Of a DNA stretch of 64,000 nucleotides, positions 30,464-40,998 are shown piece by piece. The notes beneath the pieces are model-generated. The model searched no databases. It saw only the letters and a list, made by a program, of their open reading frames with translations, and was not told the DNA's origin. Source of the stretch: Apoda limacodes (taxonomy: Eukaryota > Arthropoda > Insecta > Lepidoptera > Limacodidae); contig OX291561.1 of the NCBI GenBank assembly GCA_946406115.1, positions 5,386,273-5,450,272 of the forward strand. The letters run 5' to 3'. The stretch's first letter is position 1. Each line of letters opens with the position of its first letter. The translations under genes and the position numbers were made by a program.

Positions 30464-32621
30464 TTAACCCTTTAGCTGACAGTGGCAACATACTAGCCAC
30501 CATGTTTTCTTTTACATCCATAAAATACCTGCACAATAATAAACGAAGTAAGTTATTATCTGTTAATGAAAACAAACATTTAAATGACAAAAAAATATTG
30601 AAAAGGCAACCCCAAGATGGCGGGAGTCAAAAGTCAGCTGGCGTATTGTTAAATGTGACTGTTTTTTAACATTTAAGGAAATCGCAAAAAATCTCATCAT
30701 TGTAGGCATTACTCTGATAAGTTTTTGTTTACTACAACTTCCATATTTCGGAGTATGGTCTATAATTTTATGTAAAAAATTAACAGTTTTTTTCTAAAAA
30801 ATCAAGGTGGCAATATCTTTGCCACTGTCGTGCCTCATGCATTTCATGGTGGCAATATAATTGCCACTGCCAGTTATCGCTTACAATTTCATTATTTATT
30901 TTACAAATAATGAGTAGAATTTTAAGTGAAAAGGAAATAGAAAAGGAGTTGGAAGAGATTTTTGGTTTTCCAGATGGGACTATTTCTGAAGACGAGGCAG
31001 AAATCTCGGAAAATGAGGATTTAGAACATATTTTGACATCAAACACGGATGAGAATATTATAGTTTCATATGCCTTGTCAGAAATTTTTTCGAAACCATT
31101 ATCACTTGAACCTCAACGCACGTCTACAGAACCAGGAGGTTCTCATCATGGATTATTACACCGCGGTAATAAGATACAATCTGTATCACCACAACCAACA
31201 CGAACTAAAGGACTACAAAGACTGTCTTCTTCAAATTCTGAGGATGACTCTAAATCAGATGATTCTAATCTAGAATTCGATGAATGGATAAAGGAAGATT
31301 GGCCAAACAATCGTACTATGTCTGTATTTGATTCTATTTTTATAGAACCACTGCGGAACATAGCCAACAGGACAAAACCGATTGTTTATTTTGAAATGTT
31401 TTTCGATTTAGATGCAATAGATATGATTGTCACTCAAACTAATCTGTATGCTTCACAATGTATCTAATGATCAAAATTTTCAACCAGCATCTGCTGTAGA
31501 AATAAAAGCTCTTTTAGGGATGATAATTCAAATGGGAATACATCGACTGCCGAGCATAGAAGATTATTGGTCAAGCGACCCACTTTTGCAAGTAGTAAGA
31601 ATAGCCGAGACTATACCTCTAAAGAGGTTCCAAAAAATTATGAAATATCTACATATCAATGATAATACCAATATGCCTAGCTACGGCTACTAGCATTATG
31701 ACGACAATAATGATAAATTATATAAAATAAGGCCACTGATAGAGCACATAAATGTGCAGTGCAAAACTAAAGCCAAACACACATATTCTCAGTAGATTGA
31801 TGAGTGCATGATTTAATTCAAGGATCGCTCTACTGTGAAGCAGTATATGCCTTTGAAGCCAATAAAATGGGGTTTGAAGGTAGGGGCTCGAGCAGATAGT
31901 GATTCGGGTTACTCATACCAATTTAAAATTTACACAGGAAAGGTTGATAACGTAGAGACAGGTCTAGGTGCTAATGTCTTCAAAACACTTTGCCAGACTC
32001 TGATAAGAGAAGGTTGGAATGGTCATGTAGCGTTTGATAACTTTTTTTCTAGTCCTGGTCTAATACAATTCTTATACGACAACAGAATATACGCTACAGC
32101 TACAGTTAGATGCGATCGGCAAGATATGCCATTACTGGTCAAGAAGCCTTAGCCTACTAGTAATAAAGATTTGGATGCCAAGAAGATCGATATCGCAACA
32201 AAAGGAAATAAAGCAAGGCAAGGCAAAATTTGGCAAAGGGTCAATGGAAAAGGAGAGTTAAAAATAATGTTGGTTTTCTGGCTTGGAAAGATTCCAGGCT
32301 CGTAACAATACTTAGCAGCGCATTCTATCCAAAGAAAAAATCAAATTGTGAAAGAACTCAAAAAGATGCTTCAAAAAAACATTTTCGTGTGCACTTTCAG
32401 TGAAAGAGTACACGAGACGTATGGGGGGAGTCAACCGTTTCGACAATAGGAGGGCCACATATGCAGTAAGCAGAAAGAGCAGTAAATGGCGGAAACATAT
32501 ATTTTATTTCCTCATCGATGCAGCTATCACAAATGCATACATAGTGTACAATTCTAATCCTCGAAACCAGTCCTTTGACGCACAAAGAGGGTTGACTTTA
32601 CAATTGGGGCGCAGGATTTAA
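30464..32621 (+). mobile_element. piggyBac-like transposon, 3' end missing
   Basis: The left end is canonical: TTAA at 30,464-30,467 followed by CCCTTTAGCTGACAGTGGCAA. Subterminal words GTGGCAA/TTGCCACTG recur at 30,807-30,880 in both orientations, just before the transposase ORF. No matching right end (reverse complement plus TTAA) follows the transposase. A GC-homopolymer-rich segment starts at about 32,620 instead. Confidence 0.75.
30910..32621 (+). pseudogene. piggyBac transposase, near full length, degraded
   Basis: Starts at ATG 30,910 with an acidic N-terminus (E/D-rich to about residue 130). The core follows: P-I-V-Y-F-E-M-F-F-D (31,379), E-I-K-A-L-L-G-M-I-I-Q-M-G-I (31,500) and L-I-E-H-I-N (31,738). 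Next are the first catalytic Asp region at 31,798 (I-D-E-C-M-I), then K-P-I-K-W-G-L-K, then G-H-V-A-F-D-N-F-F-S-S (second Asp, 32,023-32,055) and G-G-V-N-R-F-D (third Asp, 32,426-32,446). In-frame stops occur at 31,466, 31,691, 31,794, 31,813 and 32,151. The last open frame ends at 32,621 without the Cys-rich domain. Confidence 0.85.
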
Positions 32622-32770
32622 GGGGGAGGAAGGGTGGAGGGTTGAAGGGGGGAAGAAGGGCTACCCCCCCGTACCACTCCCCCCCCCCCCCCCCAGGGTC
32701 TTCATTTTTACGAGCTGAGCGTGGGCAGCTCACAGAGGGGTCTTTTTGAAATAAACTCAAGGTCATGCTA
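32622..32770. repeat. G/C homopolymer-rich segment
   Basis: Runs of G on the left (ggggga, ggggg) turn into runs of C (7 C, then about 18 C at 32,676-32,693). Such slippage-prone tracts make assembly uncertain. The block truncates the piggyBac copy. Confidence 0.7.
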
Positions 32771-32929
32771 AACTTGTAATGGACACTTGGACCGGAAAAT
32801 TACATCATCATGCAGCAAAGTTGTTATTGTCATACGCTTGTTACATTTGTGGTCATTACCAAAGAGAATATAAACTTAAGTGTCTATGTGAAATGTACTC
32901 TGTGCCATGTGTCATTCATAAAGTTAATT

Positions 32930-33085
32930 ATGGGACATAATTCGAACCTACCAATTTTTCAGTATTTCTACCGATATGGGCTCTGTCCTACCGAAATACC
33001 GGAATGCAACGATTTTTCCACGATTTCAGAGAATATGTAGAAATTCTCCCGATTTTTTTACCTGTCAGCCCTCTTCATTTATGTT
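32930..33085 (+). repeat. hAT terminal/subterminal repeats ('taccgat' type)
   Basis: Several 'taccgat/ccgattttt' words, 'gggctctgtcctaccgaaat' at about 32,979 and 'acctgtcagccct' at about 33,061 resemble the 3' end of the outer hAT at 39,950-40,012 ('taccgatttt...gtggacagctct'). The left end of that element probably lies here, but which word is the terminus is unclear. Confidence 0.45.
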
Positions 33086-33156
33086 TTACGTTAAGAGGAA
33101 TCCCTCAATAGCAATAGTAAGCGTACAGCTTAGAAATCCCTGTTATAGGGGTTAAA

Positions 33157-34473
33157 ATGTGGTGTGATGAGGAACCGAGTACAAGCGCAAAAAGAAAAAA
33201 ATATCTACAATTTTATAGAAAAGAATGGGACAAAGAATTTTCGCGCTGGCTGCAAGAAAGTAGTAAAGGCGTAAACTATGCCTATTGTAAGAGTTGTAAT
33301 AAGGATATTAACATAACATCAGGGAAAGATGCTCTAAAGAAACATAGTTCTTCACAAGGACACTTGGTATCATCAAAGAATATAAAATCACAACCGTGAT
33401 ATCATCATTTACTGTGAAAAAAACTCAAAAATCTGATACATTAGTTAAACAAGGTAAAAATATTTAATTATTTTTTACAACCTACTATCTATTTACCTAC
33501 ATTGTTATTATTATTTTGTTTTCTGCTAATCGTTGTGTATTATACTAGATGTCATCATCATCATCATCACAACAACCCATACCCTGTAGCGCACGAGGAT
33601 CCTGTCCTGCCATTCACCTGCTAGACAATGACCACTAGACATACCTACGTCATTTTAATTCTTTATTTTATTTTCAGATGAAATAAGATTGACCTCATTT
33701 GTTGCTGAACACAATCTACCATTCACTATTATGGAGCACCTACCGAAACTGATACAATCCATTTGTCCTGATTCAAAAATAGCAGCAGAGATAAAATGTT
33801 CTATGACGAAAACTCACAATATAATTGATCATATTATAGGTAAGGAAAGTTTCGATAATTTATGTGAAGATCTGCGGCAAACTAAGTTTTCGCTTATTAT
33901 TGACGAGTCCACTGATCTTAGCACAATCAAACACTTGTGCCTAGTCGTGAGATATGCCAAAACACATAGCATCAAAGATTGTTTTCTAGCCCTTATTCCA
34001 TTGGAAGATGCTAATGCAGTATCCTTATTTGAACACATTGTTAACTTTTTTAGAAGCAATGATATTCCGTATAAAAATAATGTAATAGGTTTTGCATCTG
34101 ATGGGGCAAACGTAATGATGGGGCGTAATAATTCTGTTGTAATGTTGTTGCAAAATGAAATTCCCAATATTTTTATACTTAAATGCACCTTCCATTCGTT
34201 TCACCTTTGCGCGTCATATGCTTGTACCAAACTGCCACGCTTTGTAGAGGATCTTGTAAGGGACATTTACAACTACTTTTCTTCTAGTCCAAAAAAAGTG
34301 GCAGAGTTTAAAAATTTTCAAATATTTTGTGACTTAAAAGTACATAAAATACTTCACCCCTTTCAGACCCGCTGGTTATCAGTCCATGCAGCAGTGAAAA
34401 GAATATTGGAACAAGTTTCTACTCTAAAACTATTTTTCATAGACCAAGTATCTAATAATGATCATCTTTTAGC
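33157..34473 (+). pseudogene. Outer hAT transposase, 5' part (with intron)
   Basis: Exon 1 (33,157-33,453) has a BED-like finger (Y-C-K-S-C-N-K-D-I ... L-K-K-H-S-S-S-Q-G-H) and one frameshift near 33,398. A GT-AG intron, 33,454-33,677, joins it in phase to exon 2, starting D-E-I-R-L-T-S-F. Exon 2 is open for 290 codons with L-I-I-D-E-S-T-D (catalytic Asp), G-F-A-S-D-G-A-N-V-M-M-G (second acidic site), C-T-F-H-S-F-H-L-C-A-S and T-R-W-L-S-V-H-A-A (conserved Trp). It is cut at 34,474 by the inner hAT and resumes at 38,898. hAT family, DUF4371/ZNF862-like. Confidence 0.85.
34466..34473. repeat. Inner hAT target-site duplication, left copy
   Basis: CTTTTAGC, identical to 38,890-38,897 immediately right of the inner hAT. 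Eight bases is the hAT standard. Confidence 0.95.
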
Positions 34474-34760
34474 CAGTGCCGTAACTAGGGCGGTGCCAGC
34501 GGTGCCCAGGCACAGGGCGCAGACCCTGGAGGGGCGCAGAAATGACCAGACCAGTATCTAGTTTTGTTTCATGCATGGTAGTTAGTAGGTACATTTTGTT
34601 TTATTGCGAATATGGTGTAGACGCGCCCTCTGTACTACCTATATCTATATGGCATTTTTCAAGCGATCTTGAAACAACAACACTTGTAAAGGTGGTTTTA
34701 TATTTGTCTGATGTGTCGTGACGTGACGCGTTAGAACGGTATCGGTTTCATACATTTAGT

Positions 34761-34965
34761 ACTAGCTGGTGCCCGCGACTTCGTCTGCGCAGGATTAGTA
34801 TTTCGAACAATATGTTTATAAATTGTAGCCTATGTGTTATTCTGATGTATAAGCTATATTATTGTAAAGTTTCATTAAAATCCATTCAGTAGTTTTTGCG
34901 TGAAAGAGTAACAAACATCCATCCATCCATCCATACAAACTTTCGCGTTTATAATATTAGTAGGA
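34761..34965 (-). mobile_element. Helitron-like non-autonomous element (Lep1-type)
   Basis: Read on the minus strand it begins TCCTACTAATATTATAAACG, carries a GGAT(4) microsatellite and ends ...GCACCAGCTAGT, i.e. 5'-TC and CTAGT-3', between A and T. Similar copies are at 54,185-54,459 and about 57,500-57,893. It sits inside the inner hAT and so inserted after that family member formed. Confidence 0.75.
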
Positions 34966-36070
34966 TGGTAACGTTCACACTAGTGCGTAACGTGTTGTGT
35001 TGTGATAGCTTATGTATGGAACCGATACAGTTCTGACGCGTCACGTCACAAACATCAGACAAATATAAATAATATAAATCCACCTTGTCTTGCTCGCAAT
35101 ATTACATACACAAACAAAAGTACCTATACCGTAACTATGAGGCAATTTCTGTCTATATTCATTTGGAGGGCGCCACTTCTAACTTAGAAGTTCTAAGCAA
35201 ATCTGTCAATCTAGCTGAGGAGATGTACATATAGTTCACGTTACGCTGTCATTGCTGTCAGCCACATTCATTGGTCCTCCCTTTATCTTTGATTTTATTC
35301 ATTAACTACGTGCGGCGTTACTGAAGCACTAGCGTGCGAGAGATAGATAGAAAATTCATCGTTCGACAAGAGTAAAAAGGATGACTTACAAAACTAAACG
35401 ATTCACAAACGTTCCATTCTGCCGCGCCGTCCCACCCAATGTTCGGGGATTCCTCGATACATCGAGAATCACGCATTTAGATAGCCGGCCGGGGGCACTC
35501 GGATTGATTGTCTTGCTTCTCAACCATGGTCATTATTTGTATAAAATTTCATTAGTTTAAAGTAAAATTGTGTGTGAGAGTGAATAAGTTTATTGTTGAT
35601 TTGTTGTTCGTTGATAAACTCGTTTGGGTAAGTTAGAAAATTGTATTTAAAAGTTTTACAAAGAAAGTTGTATATAAGTATATTTTTTCGGTTAAAATTT
35701 TTACGTTAATAGTGAAATTAACTGAAAATATTTTAAGGTCGGTGGGAGTAAGTAGGAGCGGCCTGTGCCCAGCAGTAGGACATTTAATACGCTGATAATA
35801 TCAATAAATATTTATGACTTGTAAATGTTATTACTTATATTATTATTAAGTGTTATTACTTTCCTAAGTAGGTATTTTTAGGTGGCATTTTTATGTTGAC
35901 CATTTTTATGCTCGAGTTCGGTTCGACACACAAGTATACATATAGACAGGTACTTGTGTTGAGTTCCGAACTACTCGTATATACTAGACTAGGCCTGATT
36001 AGCGATTCTTCTTTCAGAAATATTACCTGCCGGCTACCGTAAGCTAAGCACGCATGCTATAACAAACAAC
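34966..36070. other. 5' non-coding part of the inner hAT
   Basis: No ORF of note; contains 'cagcagtaggaca' and AT-rich tracts. Presumed promoter and 5' untranslated region of the inner transposase, possibly with further small insertions. Confidence 0.4.
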
Positions 36071-38600
36071 ATGTCTCAAAAACGTCCATCCGGTTCTGAA
36101 TTTCGTAAGAGAAAACGCGTGAGAGAGATGGAAGCAAAAAAAATGGGAAATACGTTACGAAAGTGGACAGTCACACAACCAGAAAACAGTCAGGAAGATG
36201 TGTCCAATAATGACGTTTTGGCCCACCCTGGTATGTCTGGAACTAGATCTGGAAACAATTTAAAGATAGAATATAAAGAAGACAGCCCAGTCAGCCCATT
36301 CCAGCAAGACTTGACCTTGCCCATCACCACTAGTCCAAGTTCTGAAATTCAAATTAAAGAAACAACTGCAACTGATAAGATCCAGTTAGACATAAACGAT
36401 CCTGTTTCATGGTTACCATTAACTGACCACATTCGTTGTTTCCTTGTTGAGAAAGGTCCTGATCAAGGAAAAGGTAGTCAAAATATTTCTTCAACTGAAG
36501 ACGCAGGACGAAAATTTCATATGCATTGGTTTACAAAAAAGATGAGCAATGGCGAGACGGTACCAAGGCCTTGGTTGATTTACAGTAAAAAAAGAGATGC
36601 AATATTTTGTTTCCCATGTATACTTTTCGGTTCTTCCTCGACTAAGCAAATAATGCCGGCACTGGCTGATGCACAAAAAGGATTTAATGATTGGCGTCAT
36701 TTAAGTCCACGTATTCCTGAGCACGAAAACTCTACATTTCATAGAGAAAATTGTATTAAGTGGAAAATGCTTGAACAGCAAATAAAAAGTAAGACCACAA
36801 TAGATGCATCCTTACAAAAGGCTATTGATCAAGAAACAAATAAGTGGAGACATATTTTAAAAGTGTGTACTAGCATAATTTTGTTTTGCGCGGAAAATAA
36901 TTTACCCCTCAGAGGCTCTCATGAGCATATTGGAGAATCAGGATCTGGAGTTTTCTTAAGTGCCGTGGATATGATTTCAAAATTCGATCCTGAACTTAGA
37001 GCGCACATCGAATCGCTTCAATAAAGGAAATATTTCATATTTTACGCCTTATATTCAAAACGAGCTTGTAGATATTCTTGCCTCTGAGGTCAAAAAACAA
37101 ATTTTAGACGACTTTCGTGCGGCAAAATACTTTTCCATACTTTTTGATTGTACGCCAGACGTATTGCATCAAGAACAGATGTCACAAATATTGAGATTCG
37201 TAAAAGTATCCGAGCAGAAAGTTACAATCGAAGAACGATTCATAGATTTCATCCAGTCTCATGAAAAATCGGGCGAGGGATTGTCGAAAGAGATTTTAGA
37301 GAAATTAGAAGTTGATGGATTGAATATTCAAGATTTTCGTGGCCAAGGCTACGACAATGGTAGTAATATGGCCGGTAAATATAACGGAGTCCAAGCCAAA
37401 ATAAAACAAATTAATGAAAAATGCTGATTACGTGCCGTGCGCAGCGCATTCTTTGAATTTATCTGGCGTACACGCTGCTAGTGTGACACCTGACATGATC
37501 ACATTTTTTGGATTAATCCAGAAAATATTTGTGTTTTTTTCGAGTTCAACGGTCAGATGGGAAACTTTAATGAAACACTTAAATATTTCATTGAAAAAAC
37601 ACGCCGACACTAGATGGGCCTCTAAAGCTAGGGCCGTCAAAGCTTTGAACACGCAAATACCCCAAATCAGGTGTGTGCTAAAGATTCTAACTACCAATGA
37701 TTATAATGCGGAAACAATCGCTACAGCTAAAAGTATAATGGACCTAATTAATTATAAATTCATATGTACTCTGCAAATTTGGGATCAAATTTTGGAATCT
37801 GTTGACAGAGTGAATGTAGCTCTACAGTCTAAAACCATTACTATCGACAAAGCCTCTGAATTAATCAAGGGATTAACAAGCCAGATTCAGAATATTCGCG
37901 ACACTGTGGACATTGTTTTCGAAAAGGCAAAAAGAATTTGTGAACAATGTGACATTGAAGACAATTTTCCTGAAAAGCGACGAAAGCGAGTAAAAAGACA
38001 CGATTTAAGTGAAAGTTCAGACGCCGGCTACTACATTACTCAGCAACAAAGTTTCAAAATTCAGATAAATGAAGCAATAGATACAATAATTTCTGAATAA
38101 AAATGGCGATTCGAAAAACTACGCGACATGCACCACTCTTTCGGTTTTTTGACCGTAAAACACATAACTACATATTCGGTTGAGAACTAAAAAAACATGC
38201 AGCTGATTTGAGTATCAAATATTCTGCAGATATAAATGCCACAGAATTTTGGGCCGAAATAGAAACTTTGAAGAGTCAAGTTGAAGCGACTACATTATTT
38301 GATAAATGTGAATGTCAGTCAAGTATGGGTCTTCTCAAAGCTATAGTGGAACTGGATTTAAAGGATGTTTCCCAATGTAGTAGTCGCTATAAAGATATTT
38401 TTAACGATGCCAGTGACTGTAGCTTCCTGCGAGAGATCATTCAGTAAGCTCAAATTAATAAAGACGTACCTGCGCTCGACGATGGGCCCATGAAAGATTG
38501 TCTGGCCTAGCGATTTTGTCGATTGAACGCGACATAGCACGGCTCCTGTCGTATGACAATGTAATCAAGGACTTCGCAATGAGAAAAGCGCGGAAAGTAA
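36071..38600 (+). pseudogene. Inner hAT transposase (TTF-type finger), frameshifted
   Basis: Starts at ATG 36,071 (M-S-Q-K-R-P-S). The first 317 codons are open and contain a TTF-type zinc finger (R-P-W-L-I-Y-S, then F-C-F-P-C-I-L-F-G at about residues 165-190). A one-base shift near 37,015 leads to F-S-I-L-F-D-C-T-P-D (catalytic Asp, 37,131-37,160), then G-Y-D-N-G-S-N-M-A-G. A second shift near 37,425 leads to C-A-A-H-S-L-N-L (37,440). The C-terminal dimerisation block (V-A-S-C-E-R-S-F-S-K-L-K, about 38,418-38,455) is a further frame over. Only about four lesions separate a nearly complete reading. Confidence 0.88.
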
Positions 38601-38897
38601 ATCTTTGAGTAGGTGGCTGTCCTTTTCTTGTGATTACGGTTTACCTTAGCCTTGGGTCTTTACTATCGAGTACTTTGTGTCATTTCTGTATTTGAGCAAA
38701 TATTTTTGAATAAACAATTTTTATCTTAAAGAAATCTACTAAGTACCTATACCTTCGTAAACAAAAAATAGATAGATTTATTTTTATGCACATTTGTCCA
38801 CTTTATTGTCAGAGCCTGGTTAGAGCATTTTTCAAGGGCGCAGTTTTGAAAGCTCGCACCGGGCGCATAAAAGGCTAGTTACGGCACTGCTTTTAGC

Positions 38898-39782
38898 TGC
38901 AGAGCATATATAACAGAAGCTCCAATCCCACAACATTATTATGTTTGGAATTTCTAGATGTTGTATTACCACTATTTAACAATTTAATTAAAGAAATGCA
39001 AGCAACACCTGAAAATTCACAATTTATATGACAAAATAACTGGAAAATTAAGAACTATTTTTGATTGCTTTTTAAAAAGAGAATATTTAGCCAGCACGCC
39101 AATTGAAAATGTTGATTTTAAAAACCCTAGCAATTTTGTGGATATCGACGCCGTATACTATGGTGCTGCGGCGTCTAATACACTACTTAGTAGTTCAGCA
39201 GATCTAACACCAGATCAAGTAAATTTGTTTAAATACAGATGCCTAGATTTTTATATAGAAGCCTGTAAGCAAATAACGACGCGATTTCCACTGAAAAATA
39301 ATCCACTAAAAAGTTTAGACATAATTGAACCAACAAATGTTTAAAGTAGCAAAACTGCGTCGATAGTTCCTATTAGTAGGCTATTTCCCAATATTGTTCA
39401 GTGCAAAGATTTCCAGGAAATTGTTACAGAGTAGCCCATTTTAAGAAATTGTGAACAAATCAAAACATTTTCCGATGATGTAGAACTATTTTGGGATGAA
39501 GTCAGTTTATTAAAGCATGGCAATGACACTCAAATGTTTCCTTTGTTACCTACTTTTGTCTTTAATATTTTATCTTTGCCGCATTCATCCGCCAACGTTG
39601 AACGCATATTTTCGCACATTAATCTTATGAAAACAAAACAACAAAATAGGCTATCTACTAAGTTAATCACTGGTCTATTACATGCTAAACAACTCTTCAA
39701 TGACAATTGTTATGACTTTGAAATAAATTCAAAAATGACTGAGAATATGGCCAAAGAACACTGCTATGGTACAAAAAAATGA
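38898..39782 (+). pseudogene. Outer hAT transposase, 3' part
   Basis: Continuation of 33,157-34,473 on the far side of the inner hAT. After decayed sequence, an open frame (39,138-39,344) includes V-D-I-D-A-V-Y-Y-G-A-A-A. The last frame (39,534-39,782) holds the hAT C-terminal dimerisation signature L-P-H-S-S-A-N-V-E-R-I-F-S-H. It ends in a stop at 39,780-39,782. At least four frame breaks separate the pieces. Confidence 0.85.
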
Positions 39783-39929
39783 TTATGTAAGTATTTTTAT
39801 GTTGACAGCCTATTTAGCTGTTTTGTTGTAGTTTTTTTTTTAAATAAGCTACAAATAATTAATAAGTCTTAAGTGTGTTTGTAATTAGTTTGTAAGTTAA
39901 CTATTTCATTATAAATAAACAAATTTAAT

Positions 39930-40012
39930 TGAATTTTGTATTTTTTTTGTCATATACCGATTTTGGGAACAAATAGGTACAAATATACCGATTTTAGTGG
40001 ACAGCTCTACCA
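39930..40012 (+). repeat. Outer hAT right terminal region
   Basis: 'ataccgattttggg' and 'ataccgattttagtggacag' repeats end in 'cagctct' near 40,012. Similar words at 32,930-33,085 mark the other end. The exact terminus and duplication are not resolved (CTACCGAT on the left and CTACCAAT on the right differ at one base). Confidence 0.45.
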
Positions 40013-40216
40013 ATTTCGCAATTTGACGTTCGAGACCACTGATTATGTCTCATTCTGTTTCTCTTGTCGTTACATCAATGTGCTCTTTTGTTGTGTTTCT
40101 GTTTTTCTCATAATTTTGGCTGTGTTTTTTGAATTTGATTCTTCTCTTACTGTTTTACCTTTGGCTTGTTAACTGGACTTGATAACCCTGACGTTTTGAA
40201 TTTTGTTATTTCGACA

Positions 40217-40765
40217 ATGGCATCATCATTGTTTACAATTGACGAACCGTCGTTATCTACGCCGTCTACGAGCTGTGGAGGTGAAGGACGCAGGGAACAA
40301 TTGGAACCTGATGAGCCTTATGTCAAAAGACATTTATATTCATCGGAAGTACTTGGTATGTGGAATTTAGCCAAAATTGTTTGAGAACTCAGAACCAGAG
40401 AGCAATGTGTAGCTTTTGCTGAAGAGCAGGGACTCAAAGTTGCTGAAAAGCAGTGCAGAGTGCACAGGCAACTAATGAGAATTGATTACTCTGCAAACAC
40501 AACTGTTGGGGCCTTTGTGTGTAACCAAGGCACTTCCAGGGCCAGGCCCCGCACTTACAGATCAACAGGGACCTGGTTTGAAAACACAAAATTAGAATTA
40601 GCACATGTATTTTACCTTATGTATTGCTATACACATCATTTGGCCCATGAGAAAGTTATTTGGGAAGACATTTTACTTACAGATAAATGCCTGTCCTCCG
40701 CGGGAGGGGAGTGGTACCAGGGGGTAGTTTATTTTACTGGTGAAACTGTAATTTCACGGCTTTGA
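40217..40765 (+). pseudogene. Merlin/ISXO2-like transposase, N-terminal half
   Basis: Two frames joined by a stop at 40,382. The first begins at ATG 40,217 (M-A-S-S-L-F-T-I). The second has R-T-R-E-Q-C-V-A-F-A-E-E-Q-G-L, then Y-S-A-N-T-T-V-G-A-F-V-C-N, then G-T-W-F-E-N-T-K-L-E-L and F-Y-L-M-Y-C-Y-T-H. That is the zinc-ribbon-like and helical N-terminus usually found ahead of ISXO2-type DDE domains. It breaks at about 40,700 where a G-rich bit intrudes; the DDE half is missing. Confidence 0.65.
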
Positions 40766-40769
40766 CAAT

Positions 40770-40998
40770 ATACCTGCGACATCAACATTGTTGGTGATCT
40801 TACATATTATATTTGGGCTCAGCTTTAGATAAAGGCCCCCTTGCTAGCTTGTTTAAACTATTATGGAAGATATATTTAATCCCTTCGACCTCACAACTGA
40901 AATTTCAGTTCACGGAAATAAATTCTTTTTGAGTAAAAAATTAAAAATCGTGAATTGAAAGTCGAAACATTTTTTTAATCTATGAATCGAGTCTATTA
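40770..40998. other. Unassigned stretch
   Basis: AT-rich, no ORF and no recognised repeat. Confidence 0.3.

Larger units (their letters stand above)
34474..38889 (+). mobile_element. Inner hAT transposon (ZMYM1/P52rIPK-like), 4.4 kb, nested in another hAT
   Basis: Left TIR CAGTGCCGTAACTAGGGCGG, right end GGCTAGTTACGGCACTG; the first 15 bases are exact inverted copies. The perfect 8-bp duplication CTTTTAGC lies inside the coding sequence of the outer hAT, whose frame resumes on the far side. The element contains a decayed transposase and, in its 5' non-coding part, a Helitron-like insertion. Confidence 0.95.

Noticed and set aside
33061..40012. Treating the 'cctgtcagccct' and 'gtggacagctct' sequences as the TIR pair of the outer hAT
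   Set aside because: They are in the same orientation, not inverted, so at least one is not the partner terminus; the true left end could not be fixed.
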